From: Rebecca billardiae RCC1528
Lineage: Eukaryota; Haptophyta
Length of the DNA stretch: 64,000 nt
Reading direction: 5' to 3'
Assembly (NCBI GenBank): GCA_965240325.2
Contig: OZ251226.1
Span: 1,612,001-1,676,000 of the forward strand
Both the position numbers and the translations under genes were made by a program. Position 1 is the stretch's first letter. Every line of letters begins with the position of its first letter. Shown here piece after piece: positions 11,004 to 22,456 of this stretch. The notes beneath the pieces were generated by a model. That model was not told where the DNA came from. It ran no database searches and was given only the letters and a program-made list of their open reading frames with translations.

Positions 11004-13376
11004 TCAACGCGCATCGAGCGAGAGGAACTCGAAGACCAGCATGCGCCACAGCTTGACGGTGAACACGTGCGCGTCGTCGTCGAGCACCATGCTCAGCTGC
11101 TCGCTGATCTCCGCCGCCGGGCTGCAGCCGTGCAGCGCCTGCACGACAAAGTCGACCATGTCGGACGTGTCCTCCTCCTCGCCCAGATACTCGGCCATCT
11201 TCTTGCCCACCCACGGCCCCAGCTTCGAGTCGATCACGCCCGCCTGGGCACGCGCGCGGCAGCGGGCGGCGCGGGGGCGTGAGGCGCGCGCGCTGCGGCA
11301 GGGCGTGGCGCACGCGGCAGCGCCGCCAGCCGCTCCGGCGCGCGCCCGGCGCGCGCGCGCCGCCCCGCCCGGCCGCACCTCCTCCAGCCTCGCCCAGTCG
11401 AGGTCGAACGAGAAGAGCGCCGCCTCGTCAGACGGGATGCGCGAGACGATCTGTCGCGCGGCCTCGAGCGCGGCCGCGCGCTCGCGCTCGCGCTCGCGCG
11501 CGTACAGCGGCACGTCCGCCACCGCCGCCTCCTCCTCCTCCGTGTACTCGATGGGCACGAGCGGCCTGCGCGACTTGGAGCCAGCGTCGACGCCGGCGGC
11601 GAAGAGGGCGGGCGGCGGCGCGCCGCGCTTGGCGGCGCGCGCCGGCCCCGCGCTGGCGCCGAGGCCGAGGCCGAGCCTGACGGGCTGCGCGCCGGGCTGC
11701 AGCGGCACGGGCGCGGCGGCGTCGGCGCCAGCCGCGCGAGCCGCCGCGGGGGGCGAGCCCCGCGCGCCGCCGCCGCCGCCCTCCTTGGCGTTCGCCTCGA
11801 GGGCCAGGGCCAGGATGTCGTCCATGCCGCCGCCGCCCGAGCCGTCGGCGCCGCCGCCGCTGCCGTCGCTGTCGGCCTCGCTCGAGTCGTCGGCGTCGGC
11901 GCGGGGCGCGGCGGGGGGCATCGGCGCGGGCGGCGCGGGCGGCGCGGGCGGCGCGGGCGGCGCGGGCGGCGCGGGCGCGGCGAGCGCGCGCGCCCCGCGC
12001 CGCGCCTCCTCCGCCGCGCCGAGCTCGAGCCGCGCGCGCTCCGCCTCCTCGTCCTCGCGCCGTTCGTGCGAGCGCGCGCGCCGCAGGTCGGCGCGGCCCT
12101 GCTCGCCCATCTGCTCGAGCGCGTGCGGGTCGTCGAGGAGTCGGCGGCGCTCGGCCTCGCGCATGCGCTCGCGCTCGCGCACGCGCGCCTTCTCGTGCTC
12201 CCGCGCCTCCCACCTGCGCACGCGCTCCCTGTACTCCGCCTCCGCCTCGCGCTCGGCGCGCGCCATGTCGCGCTCGCGCGCGCGCCGTCGCTCGGCCTCG
12301 CGCTCTCGCGCGCGCCGCCTCGCGTGCTCGAGCTCGCGCGCGCGCTCGGCGTCGTGCGGCCTGTCCGAGCGCGCGCCGCCTGCGCCTGGCCCACCGGCGC
12401 CCGCGCCTGCGGCGAGCGGCTCCGCTGCCCCGCCGCCGCGCGCATCGTGATGTCGCGCATCGGCTGCGCCACCGGCCGCGCTCGCGACGGCGTCGGTCAG
12501 GACGCCACTGCTGAGCAGCTCGTGCGCCTTCTGCGCGTTCTTTTGCGCCTCGCTCTGCGCGCCCTCGCCCGCCGCCGCGGCTGGGTGCGCAGCGCCAGCT
12601 GCCGCCGGCTCCGCGGGCAGCGGGTGCTGCCCCTCTGAGCCGGGCTGCGAATGCTGCGCGCTGCCCGCAGCCGCCGACGGCGCCAGGAGGCCCGCCACCT
12701 GGCAGACCGCGTCGAGCGCCTGCGCGTCTTCGCGAGCACGCGCCGCTTCGGGCGTCTCGCCGGGCGCGAGCGCGGCCGGGGGCATGTGCGCCTGCAGCTC
12801 GTCGAGGAACGCCTGCGTCTTCGTGTCCACCTTCACCTGCGCGCGGCACGCGTGCGCGCGCGCGCGCGCACGGCCGCGCCGGGGCACGCAGCAGGGTTTG
12901 GAGTGGGCAGCGCGCTGAAGGGTGGCGCGAGCGCCGGCGCACGCGAGCGGGCAATCGGTTGGTACGCGCCGGTGGGGCGGCGCGCGGCGCACCAGCAGGC
13001 CCGAGCCATCGGCGAAGCGCAGCTGCCCAAGCACGCGCAGCGCTCGCAGCGCATGGATGCCCGAGGCATACTCGCACAGCCCGAATGTCTTGGGGGCTCC
13101 GGTGGCGGGGTCGGTGGGGCGCTTCCAGCTGAGCATGCGGCCGCATGCGCCGAGCATCTTCCTGAGGCAAACGTCGTCCAGATGCGCCGGGATCTTGCCC
13201 ACGTAGAGTGTGCACGCCCGATCGAGCGCCGGGCGAGCTGCTGAGGGCACCGCTCCGTACGGTTGCATGGCACCGCCCGGCATGAACGGCTGCTGCGGCA
13301 GCCCAGGCATCGGCTGCGGCGGGTACGGCGGGTAGTACGGAGGGAAGCCGCCCGGAGGCGGCTGGTACGGGTTCAT
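11004..13376 (-). CDS. RBM25: RBM25-like splicing factor (RRM + Arg/Glu-rich + PWI)
   Basis: Starts at ATG 13376 and ends at TGA 11004-11006. Two introns are inferred, 12837-12992 (156 nt) and 11244-11378 (135 nt); both are GTGCG...CAG and both are multiples of three without stops. The spliced product is 693 aa. It has a Pro/Tyr-rich N-terminus, an RRM (TLYVGKIPAHLDD, GRMLSWKRPTDPATGAPKTF, then LLVKVDTKTQAFLDELQA across intron 1), a long Arg/Glu/Ala-rich coiled region, and a C-terminal PWI domain (LGPWVGKKMAEYLGEEED, VFTVKLWRMLVFEFLS). The order and the RRM wording match RBM25, a U1-associated regulator of alternative splicing that acts in nuclear speckles. Joining at the proposed splice sites restores both conserved domains, which is the main support for the introns. 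Confidence 0.87.
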   Translation of the reverse strand: MNPYQPPPGGFPPYYPPYPPQPMPGLPQQPFMPGGAMQPYGAVPSAARPALDRACTLYVGKIPAHLDDVCLRKMLGACGRMLSWKRPTDPATGAPKTFGLCEYASGIHALRALRVLGQLRFADGSGLLVRRAPPHRRVPTDCPLACAGARATLQRAAHSKPCCVPRRGRARARAHACRAQVKVDTKTQAFLDELQAHMPPAALAPGETPEAARAREDAQALDAVCQVAGLLAPSAAAGSAQHSQPGSEGQHPLPAEPAAAGAAHPAAAAGEGAQSEAQKNAQKAHELLSSGVLTDAVASAAGGAADARHHDARGGGAAEPLAAGAGAGGPGAGGARSDRPHDAERARELEHARRRAREREAERRRARERDMARAEREAEAEYRERVRRWEAREHEKARVRERERMREAERRRLLDDPHALEQMGEQGRADLRRARSHERREDEEAERARLELGAAEEARRGARALAAPAPPAPPAPPAPPAPPAPMPPAAPRADADDSSEADSDGSGGGADGSGGGGMDDILALALEANAKEGGGGGARGSPPAAARAAGADAAAPVPLQPGAQPVRLGLGLGASAGPARAAKRGAPPPALFAAGVDAGSKSRRPLVPIEYTEEEEAAVADVPLYARERERERAAALEAARQIVSRIPSDEAALFSFDLDWARLEEVRPGGAARARRARAGAAGGAAACATPCRSARASRPRAARCRARAQAGVIDSKLGPWVGKKMAEYLGEEEDTSDMVDFVVQALHGCSPAAEISEQLSMVLDDDAHVFTVKLWRMLVFEFLSLDAR

Positions 13377-16290
13377 CCTTCCTGCCAAGCTGGTGCCTCA
13401 GTGGGCACGGCGTGCTGGCGCCATCGTGCGAACACGCGGACCGACGACGTCGATTGAATTCACGCTTCGGTATTTTCATCCTGTTTGCTGAAAAACATTT
13501 CTCATGCGCATGCGCGCCGCGCCGATGCACCCCGGCCGCAGCCTGGCCGACGCGATGTCGGTGCGCGCAGCAAGGGGCGAACGCGCGCGCTGCAGATGAG
13601 GCGGGCATCGAGTGGCCAGGTTGGGGCGGCATATGGCCGGCCGATGCCACCGATTAAGTGTATTCTTGAACCTGCAGTGCTACTTGCGATACATGCCTGC
13701 AGGCATGCCAGCCGCTGTCCGGCATGCATGCATGCGCTACAGGCGCACGGTCCACCGGTGGTGTGCACTACTTAAGACATGGCCACGCGCGCCGTTGGCA
13801 GTGTCTAGAAGCGAAACCGTGGAACGCATACAATAAAATGCTGACAGTTCTGGTGGAGACTTGCGACAAGATAGTGCGCGTGCGGCACCAGTCGGGCGAT
13901 GCGCGCCCGACACGATTACAGTCTGTCGTCCGGCCGTGATCATCAACGCCCGCGTCGATTACTCGATTTGTGTTCCAAGCGAACCAAGCAGGGCACAGGG
14001 CCACCTGCCCAGCTGGCGTGGCTGGGTCCCAGCCTGTGTGGCGGAAGCGACGCATTGCCTAGGAGCTTGCAGCCTACTCGCAGAGCATGCAGCGCGCACA
14101 AGGATGATGTCACACGGAGAGCACCGCATGCTGCGTGCATGCATCATCGTGCAGCAGCAGACATCGTGACGTCATGTACTCACATGCGCGCGCTGCGATC
14201 AAAGTAGAGCGCGAGCCAGATAGTTGCAGCAGTGCTCAGACGGGCGGCTTGACTATTGTAGCTACTGCTTTGGTGGAAACGCCCAGACGCAGCAGAACGC
14301 TTCCAGCTGTGATGGTCATCGGTCAACCTGCTTTATTGTGCGCATGCCGATCGATCGTCGAGCGCGTCCGACTGATGATCGGCAGTGTAGTGCGCACGCG
14401 CTCCTCGAGCACATGCCGGCGACATCCGTGGTGAGGCTGATCTTGAGTCAGACTGGCATCTTTAGCGGAACGAGTGAAGCTACGGAGGTTTTCGAATGCA
14501 AAGGCTATCAGGACGCGCCATGCTTCGTAGCATGTCTCGTCCTGAGAAGGCGTCGGAGCGTCATCGCGCAGACTCGGATCCGGACGCGGACGGATGATGG
14601 TGCTTACAGATGACAGGCATGCGTGCTCGTCGCGCTGACACGCGCTGGATCAGGTGCGGCACTCGAGACTTGCGGAGTCTGTACTTTCGGGCACGAGCCT
14701 TCGAAACTGCTTGACACTTGAGCGCACCGTGTCGTCAAGCTTCAGTAGAACCACCCGCGCCACGGGCGACAAAGGCACGGTTGTCTCGCACCAGCCCGAT
14801 AATGGCGTGAAGGAACTCGTCCGTGTGCGCGTCACTCTGCGTGAGCGTTTTCTTGAACGCCGCCGGCTCATCAGGCCTCGAGACTAGCTCGTTCGCCAGC
14901 TGGCATGTCACGTTCGCTTGATCCCACACGCCAGCGTGGCTCGAGCCTGGAGGGGAGGCCGGAGGTGATCCATCCGGGGCCGAAGGCGGCGAGCCGCCCG
15001 AGAGGTCGTCGTCATCCCTCGTTTGGCACGTGTCATTCTCCTTCTCGACGGGGCTCATTGTCGCGGACGCGTGGGTCACCTGGCGACGACGGGCGCGCGG
15101 CTGCCGCGCGGGCGAACTTCGAGTGGACAGCGGTCGTGCGCCCCGCCCCTTCGGCTTGGAAGGCTCCCAACGGCAAGATGCGATTTATCATCATTTATTC
15201 TTGCGGGCTTTTTTATCCCGCCGCATTTTTTCCAAATGTGGGTACGGAACGCCGTTTCGAATTGAGCAATGCGAATTTCTCCAGCTGTTCTCAGGCGGTC
15301 GAATACTTATCATATGATAGCTTGAACTTATCGGCGGCTTCAGCGCGAAATGATACTATGGTAAACGTGAGCGACGCGACTAGGACTTGATGAGAGAACG
15401 TGGACACCATTCACTCATATTCAGGGTCCAGCCCCAAGCCTAATTGGCGTTCGTATATGAACGAGACCAAGCCTGATATGCAACGGCCATCCCGTTCGTA
15501 ATGAGGTTGCGAGCCGGCACGCTTGGATACCCGCGCGAGTGGAAGGGCGCGCCAAGGCCACCCCCGCGAAACCAGCGCCTCGTCCAACGTGCCACAACGA
15601 GACTGTGGCGCTTTCAAGGCGATGCCCCACAACGAACTTCGGAAAGTGCCCTCCCCCGCTGCTTTTCTGGTCGCTCAAGCGGAATCCTGGGGCCGCCGCC
15701 ACTGCAGCGAGCCACTCGCCGGTCCAAGGCCGAGAACTTCGGCGCCCATGGCGGCGCCGATGTGCTCGCTTCCGAGGCGGAGATTTTCGGCGCCCTTTAC
15801 GGCGGGACGAGGGACAGCGGCGACGACTAGCTCCCGGCAAGGGCAGCCCGGGGTCATGTACAAGCAGGAGCGCGTCGTCGGTGGCCGGTTGGGCGCAGAC
15901 TCTGCCGATGTGGAGGAGTGGTGTGGGGTCTTCCTGGAGGACCTGGAGGGCCTCGACGCGCCCGGCGTCGAGCGCTCGCCGGCGACGCCGGGTGGTGAGA
16001 TGGGTCAGTATGGGACTAGGTCGCTGGACGAGGCACACCCTCTGGTACGATGCACACGCCGTGCGCCGCCGCGGCGCGCGCGCTCGCGCGCGCAGACGTA
16101 GATTCGATCGCTGCTCCCCACTGGCAGCGCGATCGTACGCGCGGAGCGCTCGCCCGTGCGCTGACGCGGCCGTGCGCGCACGCCACCCGACGCTCGCGCC
16201 GCGCGCGCGCAGGATGATGCGCGTGAGCCCTTCCACGCCGAGCCCCACGACGTGCTCGGCAAACGCGGGCGCACGCCACCCGCAGAGTCG
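13377..16290. other. Intergenic; one weak minus-strand open frame
   Basis: Spacer between the divergent RBM25-like and Myb-like genes. One frame, minus strand from ATG about 15058 to 14735, gives an 89-107 aa protein with balanced composition (KKTLTQSDAHTDEFLHAIIG, then LVRDNRAFVARGAGG). It continues in another frame to about 14650, so it may be a remnant. Nothing else is recognisable. The last 300 bp before 16290 are GC-rich and presumably hold the Myb gene's promoter and leader. Confidence 0.35.
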
Positions 16291-18660
16291 ATGGGTCTAG
16301 GCATCATGAGCCAGCGCGATCTGCACGCGTCTCAGCCGGGGCTGCCGCCGCACGGGGGGCTGATGGCGCCCTCGCCGCCCCCGGGCGGCACGGGCAGTGG
16401 GCCGAGCTCGGCGCGCGCGCCGGGCGCCTCGCACGCGATGCACCACGGCGGCACGCACGAGCGCGCGCTCGCGCTCGGCATGGGGCCATACCGCTCGTCG
16501 TCGGTGCACTCGGTCGAGTCGACGCTGTCCAACGCCATCGACCACTCGATCGACGACGAGGGCGAGCCGTACGGGATGGACGGGCTGCTCAGGCGCGCCT
16601 CGCCACCGCACAAGAAGGGCCCGCTCAGCCTGCCGCCCGGTGCGCCGACGCTCGGCGGCGGGCGGCGCGCCTTCTCCGAGGGCGCGCTCGGCGCCGATCA
16701 CCTGGGCTGGGGGCAGCAGCTGGGGGGCTCTGGGCTGGCCGGCTCGCCGTTCGAGCCGCACGACGAGGAGCTGCAGGACGACGACGCGACGGAGCCGGTG
16801 CGCGCCGCGTCGGCTGCCGCGCGCGCCCCCACTGCTGCGGCCGCGCGCCGCGCCGCGGGCCGGAGGCCGCTGGTCCCGCTCTCGCAGCCCGCGCATGCGC
16901 CGCCCAGCCCCGCGCGCCGGGCTCAAGCCCCCGCGCCCCCGCCGTGCGCCGCCGCGCGCCGCGCCGCGCGCAGCCGAGCTGGGGCGGCGGGCTCGACGGC
17001 GAGGGCGACGCCGACGCCGACGAGCCCTTGGGCCAGCGCTCGGCGCAGAAGACCGCCCCGTGGACGCGCACAGAGGACCAGGTGATCTCGGAGGCGGTGA
17101 AGCGATTCGGCTGCAAGTGGGGCGTGCTGTCCGCGCTGCTGCCCGGGCGCACGGACAACGCGGTGCGCAACCGGTGGCACCGGCTCGAGCGCGCGCGCAA
17201 GTGGCGCGAGGAGTCGGCGAAGGTGCGCGGGGCCGCGGAGCCAACCGCGGCCGCGGCCGCGCCCGAGGCGCTGCTGCCGCCGGGCGCGCGCAACGGCTCC
17301 GGCGGGTACAAGTGTGGCCGCTGCGGTCAGCCCAAGCGCGGCCACCTGTGCACCGTGATGCTCGAGGCCGACCAGCACGTGTACGACGCGGCGCAGGACA
17401 AGATGCGCCAGCTCCACCTGCAGCAGGTGCGCGCCGCGCGCGCCCGCACCGCGCCGATCCGGTGCACCGCGCCCGGCGCTCGCTCACGCGCGCGCGCCCG
17501 CTCGTGGCGGTGCGCGCCGCCGCTGCGCAGGTGGAGAAGCGGCCGTCGTCAGGCTCGCGCCGCAAGCAGCCCGCGTCGAGCAAGGGCGGCGGGGGCGGCG
17601 CGCACGCCGAGCCGCCGCCTCTGCCGCCGCCGTCGAGCAGCGCGGCGATGGGCGTGCCCTTCCCGCAGCAGCACGCGTACGCGCAGGGCGGCAGCGGGTA
17701 CAGGCAGCAGCCACGCCAGCCAGGCGCGCCCGCGGCGGCGGCGCAGAGCTACGCGCGCGCGCCGCCGCCGGTGCAGGGCTTCGCTCTCGGCGGGAGCGGC
17801 GGCGGCGTGCCGTTGGCGCTGGGCGTGCCGCAGCAGCACGGGCAGCCGTCGGGCGCGCAGCAGCACGGCGCGCCGCCGCACGGCCGTGCCTCGCCGCACC
17901 AGCAGCCTCCGGGCCAGCCCCAGGGCGGGCGCGTGTACGGAGGCTCGGCGCGCGCGGAGCGGTCCGCCAAGGGGGGCCGCGCGCACGCGCAGCAGCAGTA
18001 CGACGACGCCCCGCACGGCGGCGGCGGCGGCGGCGGCGGCCGCGCGCCCCCGGACGCGTACGGCGCGCCCGGGTACGCCCTGCCGCCGCCGCCTGCGGGC
18101 GCGGCAGACTACCCCGACCCGATCCTGCCCGCCGCGACGGAGGCGGAGCTGATGAGCATCCAGCAGGCGGAGCTGATGCAGCTGCTCGGCGAGGTGCACG
18201 CCGACGTGACGGGCGCGGCCTTCCACCCGATGGACGACGGGCAGCTCACGCCGCTGGCGGAGGCCGCGGACGAGGGGGGCGAGTACACGCACCACCAGGC
18301 CGCGCACGGCGGCGCTTACGCCGGCAGCGCCCCTCTGCCGCAGGAGGCGCCGCCGCTGGACCGCGCGATGAGCGCGCCCGCAGGTGCGTGCGGCGGCCGC
18401 GCGCGCCCGCGCGCCTCGGCGCGCGCGCCCGCACGCCGGTCTGACGCCGTTCCGACAGCGCCGTGCCCGTGCGCCCGCGCGCAGGCCAGCACTTCCTGCC
18501 GCCGCACTCGGTGAAGGACCAGCGAGCGGCGCACTCGCGCAAGGGGAAGGCGCCGGCGCAGGATCCGCAGCTGCCGGCATTCACACGGCTCAAGGACGAG
18601 GAGCAGCCGCAGCCGGGCGAGCGTGACGCGGACGTGTCGCCCACGGCCACGGCTGCCTGA
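16291..18660 (+). CDS. Myb/SANT-domain transcription factor-like protein with CxxC zinc motif
   Basis: Proposed join of 16291-16797, 16974-17426, 17531-18383 and 18485-18660, giving 662 aa. Introns are 176, 104 and 101 nt, all GTGCG...GCAG; the frame changes at each junction and closes at TGA 18660. Exon 1 is a Ser/Pro/Gly-rich low-complexity N-terminus. Exon 2 carries one Myb repeat with its three tryptophans (APWTRTEDQVISEAVKRFG, CKWGVLSALLPGRTDN, AVRNRWHRL), then a short Cys/His motif (YKCGRCGQPKRGHLC). Exon 3 is Gln/Gly/Pro-rich, like many activation domains. Exon 4 is polar. The Myb repeat implies sequence-specific DNA binding in the nucleus. The start could also be ATG 16306. The gene boundary is well supported by frame continuity; the target genes are unknown. 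Confidence 0.8.
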
Positions 18661-20499
18661 AGCCCGACTGCTGCGCAGCGGAGGCCGTGCCGCAGCTTCC
18701 GCTTTGTGCACATCCCGCCGCGCAGCCGGCGGCGGCGCGTTGGTTGGCCGACGCTCGAGCGCCGACGCTCGGCGCGAGCGCGCGCTCCTCGCCTCTGCGA
18801 TGCAGCAGCTAGTGCTTGCAGGCGCAGGGCGGACCTCCGCATCACACGCGACGGCAGCGCTCACGAGTGCGACCTGATGGCAGCAGCACGAGCCCAGCCG
18901 CCGCATGCTTCACCGACTTATTCCGAGGATGCGCAGAGGGAACCGGGCGCCCAACAGCTCCCCATCGAGTGCAGCCTGATGCATTGGCACGACGATGACG
19001 CGGCTGCACCGGTGGCGTGCGCAAGCCCGCGGCATCCGAGCGGCCCTGACAGGCACACGCGGCCCGCGCGCGGAGCCGCACTCCGAGGCAGCGTCCGTGT
19101 GACCGTTGCTGGCCGCGCGACAGATTATATCGAGCAGTGAGTCAGATGCGGAGCGTTCGGCGCACTGGCTGCGGGCCGGGCCGACCCATAGGCCACAGCT
19201 ACTACACAGTACTGACGACTAGGCGCGGGCCGCCACGCGGCCACGCGCATCTAGGTTGCGCGACGCTGCCGCGCCCGAGCACGGCGGGGCCCGCGTCGGA
19301 CCGACTCAGCGAGCGGCCACTGCCTCCGAGCACGGTTGGTCCTGTGAGCATGCAGTGATGTCGTGTAACCCGCCGCGTACGTAAACTGGTCTAGGACTAG
19401 GTCATACAGGCGGTGGTCACTGCGCTATAGTTCTAGTCTCACTCAGTAACTAGCTACCCGAGCTGCAGGCATCACGCGCGGCAGCACTTTTTGATCGACG
19501 ACGACGAGTTTTATTGTAGTCGCGTAATTTATTGCGGCGCGGCCATGATGCCCAGACTAAGTTTGAGTCTGTACGGACTCGGACTACAGTACTAGAGTCG
19601 GACACCTACATCAGGCCAGCACAGTCGCCCATGACCTGGGCCCTGGCCCCTGCGCCGGTGCTGGCACGCCAGTGGGCTGAATCTGATCGCTAGCTTTCAG
19701 ATGAATCAGATGTGAGTCGCCCGTGGCCGTGAGTCGGCTCACTTCGGAGCCTGCTGCCCTGCTGAGGAGGCTTGACGCCATGTAACGACGCGACGACGAT
19801 ATATATGAGTTATGACCGCTAACGACAGTACTCTAGTTAGTACTACTCTATCTAGTCGCTCTACTACGTGACTGAGACCGGTCCGACTCGTCAGATCCCG
19901 GGGCAGCCGGCCGCCCGCGGCGTCAGTCACTAAGCTAGTCAGCCGAATCACGTGGCGTTGGTACTCGAACGGTCACTCGGGCCGACACTCGGGCACTCGG
20001 CCCTCGGCCTCGGACTCTGACTCTCTCGGTCTCTCGTCGGACACGTCCGAGTCATGCGGATTGCGGGCCCCCGCGCGGCCGGCTCACTCGGCTGCGTGAG
20101 CGTCGCCAGCGGCCAGGGCGGACCGGACTGAGATTCTGGCGTCGGGCCCGCGGTGGCGGCGGTGGGCCCGGCGGTGGCGGCCCAATAAAGCCCCGCCCAG
20201 CGCCGGCAGCCTGCTCAGTACTAGTGAGTGCTGAGTGCTTGAGCGCCATACATCCGAATGGCATGTGCCGCGCAGCATTGCATGCCGGAATGGCGGAACA
20301 GTGTGTACGTACGTGATGACATTCTGACGACGCACCTGTAGACACAGTGCCACGATCTGCCCTGAGTCTGACGTGGACCCGCGTGTCACTCGGTCGGGAA
20401 GTCCTGGCAATCCGCCTCCCAAGGTCGGTGCCCTCCCATGGCTAGTCTGCCCCGCGCAACCAGGTTCGCCCCCCGCCCCAACCCGACCCGTCAAGGTCC
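18661..20499. other. Intergenic, no gene supported
   Basis: Convergent 3' ends of the Myb-like gene and the kinase. No domain-bearing frame is seen. A stretch at 20143-20165 (GGGCCCGCGGTGGCGG...) resembles the right-end inverted repeat of the Helitron2-like elements, but the flanking hairpin is absent, so I do not call an element here. Confidence 0.4.
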
Positions 20500-21909
20500 T
20501 CACCGCTTCTCCTCTTCGCCCTCCGCTGGCTCCTCGCCCTCCTCCACCGTCGCCTCCTGGCCGGCTGATGGGCCCGTCATCCTGTTGAGCGCACGCGTCA
20601 CGTTGATGATGCCCTGCGGGGGGGGGGGGGGAGGGGAGAGGCGCGGCGGGCGGCGGCAAGGGCGGCGGCGGTGGTCAGCAGCCCAGCACCCGAGGCGCAC
20701 GCGCGCGCGCGCCCTCGCACACGACGCCCTCCAACGCCGCGAGCCGATCGCGAGGCACAAGCGCGCGCGCGCGCCCACCTTCAACTTGGAGCGCGCCTGT
20801 CGGTCCTTGAGGTTCTCGGCGACGAAGGTGAGGTTCTCGCCGGCATCCGCGGCCGCCTCGACGGCCTTCTCGAGCCAGGGGTGCGCGAGCGCCTGATCCG
20901 CGGTCATCCGCCGCTTCGGGTCCGTCATGAGCAGCTTCGCGACGAAGTCCTTCGCCGCGGGCGAGACGGGGTCCCAATAGGGCCTGAGGAACTCGTACTT
21001 GCCAGCCTTGATCTGCTGGAAGAGCAGCGCGTCGTTCTCTGCGTAAAAGGGCGGGAAGCCGCAGAGCAGGATGTACACAATCACGCCGACCGACCACATG
21101 TCCACCTCCTTGCCGTAGCCCTTCATGTGGAGGACCTCGGGTGCTGCGCGGCGCACGCGTGCGCGCCGCGCGGTGTGCGCCCCAGCGGTGCGCATATCAG
21201 CATGGCTGCCTGCGGGCCCGCCCGCGGCGCAGCGCGCGCGCGCACCGATGTAGCCGGGGGTGCCGCACGGGGTCTTCATCATGGCCGAGTGCTGGTCGGT
21301 GATTTTGCTCAGCCCGAAGTCCGTGATCTTCACCCGCCCGTCCTTCGAGTTGTCTGTCAAGAGCATGTTCTCCGGCTTGAGGTCGCGGTGCACCACACCG
21401 AGGGCATGCATGTACTTGATCGCGGAGATGAGCTTCACCGTCATCTCCGCGGCGTTGGCCTCGGAGAAGTGCCCCACGTCGACGATGCGGTCGAACAGCT
21501 CGCCGCCCGTCAGCCTGAGCGCGAAGTCGTGGCGGCGGGTGGGCGCGCCAAGTCGGCATGCGTGCGCGAGCACCACACCAGGGCCGTGTGCGCAGGCGCG
21601 GCGCGCGGCGCGGGTGATGGGAGCAGCGGGTGGGGCGCGCGCGCACAGTTCCATGACGAGATAGACCTTATCGTCCGTCTCGAACACGTCGTACAGCTTC
21701 ACGATCGTCGGGTGGTCCACCCGGCGCATGATCTCGACCTCCGTGTCAAACTGCAGCTTCTTTCCCGGCGACGGCTTCTTCATGATCTTAATCGCGCACT
21801 TGAGGCCGTCAGACTTACGCGTGGCGAGCTTGACGCGCGAGAAGTGCCCACTGCCGAGCTCCTTGCCGATCTCATAGGCCTCAAGCTCCCTGGGCAGCTT
21901 GCTGGACAT
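20500..21909 (-). CDS. CAMK-group serine/threonine protein kinase
   Basis: Starts at ATG 21909 and ends at TGA 20500-20502. Three introns are inferred, 21515-21646 (132 nt), 21144-21245 (102 nt) and 20614-20778 (165 nt); all are multiples of three, so the unspliced frame stays open. The spliced protein is about 336 aa, nearly all kinase domain: Gly loop GSGHFSRVKLA, VAIK-type lysine (CAIKIMKK), MELLTGGELFDR across intron 1, HRDLKPEN catalytic loop, DFGLSK, GTPGYIAPEVL across intron 2, and a closing HPWL. The GTPGYIAPEVL and GGELFDR wording is typical of CaMK/DAPK/CDPK kinases. There are no EF hands, so it is not a CDPK. A calmodulin-binding tail is possible in the basic region around intron 3. 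The C-terminus is acidic (EEGEEPAEGEEEKR). It phosphorylates Ser/Thr, probably in calcium signalling. Confidence 0.88.
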   Translation of the reverse strand: MSSKLPRELEAYEIGKELGSGHFSRVKLATRKSDGLKCAIKIMKKPSPGKKLQFDTEVEIMRRVDHPTIVKLYDVFETDDKVYLVMELCARAPPAAPITRAARRACAHGPGVVLAHACRLGAPTRRHDFALRLTGGELFDRIVDVGHFSEANAAEMTVKLISAIKYMHALGVVHRDLKPENMLLTDNSKDGRVKITDFGLSKITDQHSAMMKTPCGTPGYIGARARCAAGGPAGSHADMRTAGAHTARRARVRRAAPEVLHMKGYGKEVDMWSVGVIVYILLCGFPPFYAENDALLFQQIKAGKYEFLRPYWDPVSPAAKDFVAKLLMTDPKRRMTADQALAHPWLEKAVEAAADAGENLTFVAENLKDRQARSKLKVGARARLCLAIGSRRWRASCARARARVRLGCWAADHRRRPCRRPPRLSPPPPPPQGIINVTRALNRMTGPSAGQEATVEEGEEPAEGEEEKR

Positions 21910-22456
21910 CCTCGTCCCCTCCGCGGGACCCCAGGCACACGCAGCTCGCGCCCTTGCCCGCTGCCAAGCACAATCGGCGTACCGTGTGGGCCGCGGCGCG
22001 CCCGCCCCCCAGAAGGTTTGTACCCGCACGTCTAGAGTCGACTAGGTTTGCCGCTCAGATATCGGGAGAGATCGTGTATGGATAGAGATCATAGGGGGGG
22101 TCCTTGGAAGACATCAACATGAATATGAAGATCAGCATGACATTTTCCACATCACCTTTGCAGCAGGCGCAGGCGCGGATGGCCGCACCGGCGGTCCGCG
22201 GTGCCAGCCCGGAGCGGGCACGAGGCTGGCAGCCTGGCAGGTCTGTGACGCGCGCTGAGTTCTTGGACCGATTTCCAGTTCAGTCTCACGCCCTCGCGCC
22301 CACCCTGGCGGTCCGTCGCGGCATCAATGGCATCGCCGATCGCGGATGCAGTCCGCGTGGCCCATCCGGGCATCCCGGTGTCGGCAACGGACAACGGCGC
22401 GACCAGTGAGTCCAGTCGGTGGCAGTGCCCGAGCACTCCGAAGCAGTGCCCAGTCA

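Noticed and set aside
11428-13650. Long second minus-strand frame overlapping the RBM25-like gene
   Set aside because: Arg/Ala-rich out-of-frame shadow; the RRM and PWI domains lie in the other frame.
15421-16248. 275-codon minus-strand frame upstream of the Myb gene
   Set aside because: Composition typical of antisense GC-rich DNA; no motif and no consistent start or splice pattern.
20143-20165. Possible Helitron2-like right end (GGGCCCGCGGTGGCGG)
   Set aside because: No hairpin and no flanking similarity to the other right ends; a short GC-rich match is expected by chance here.
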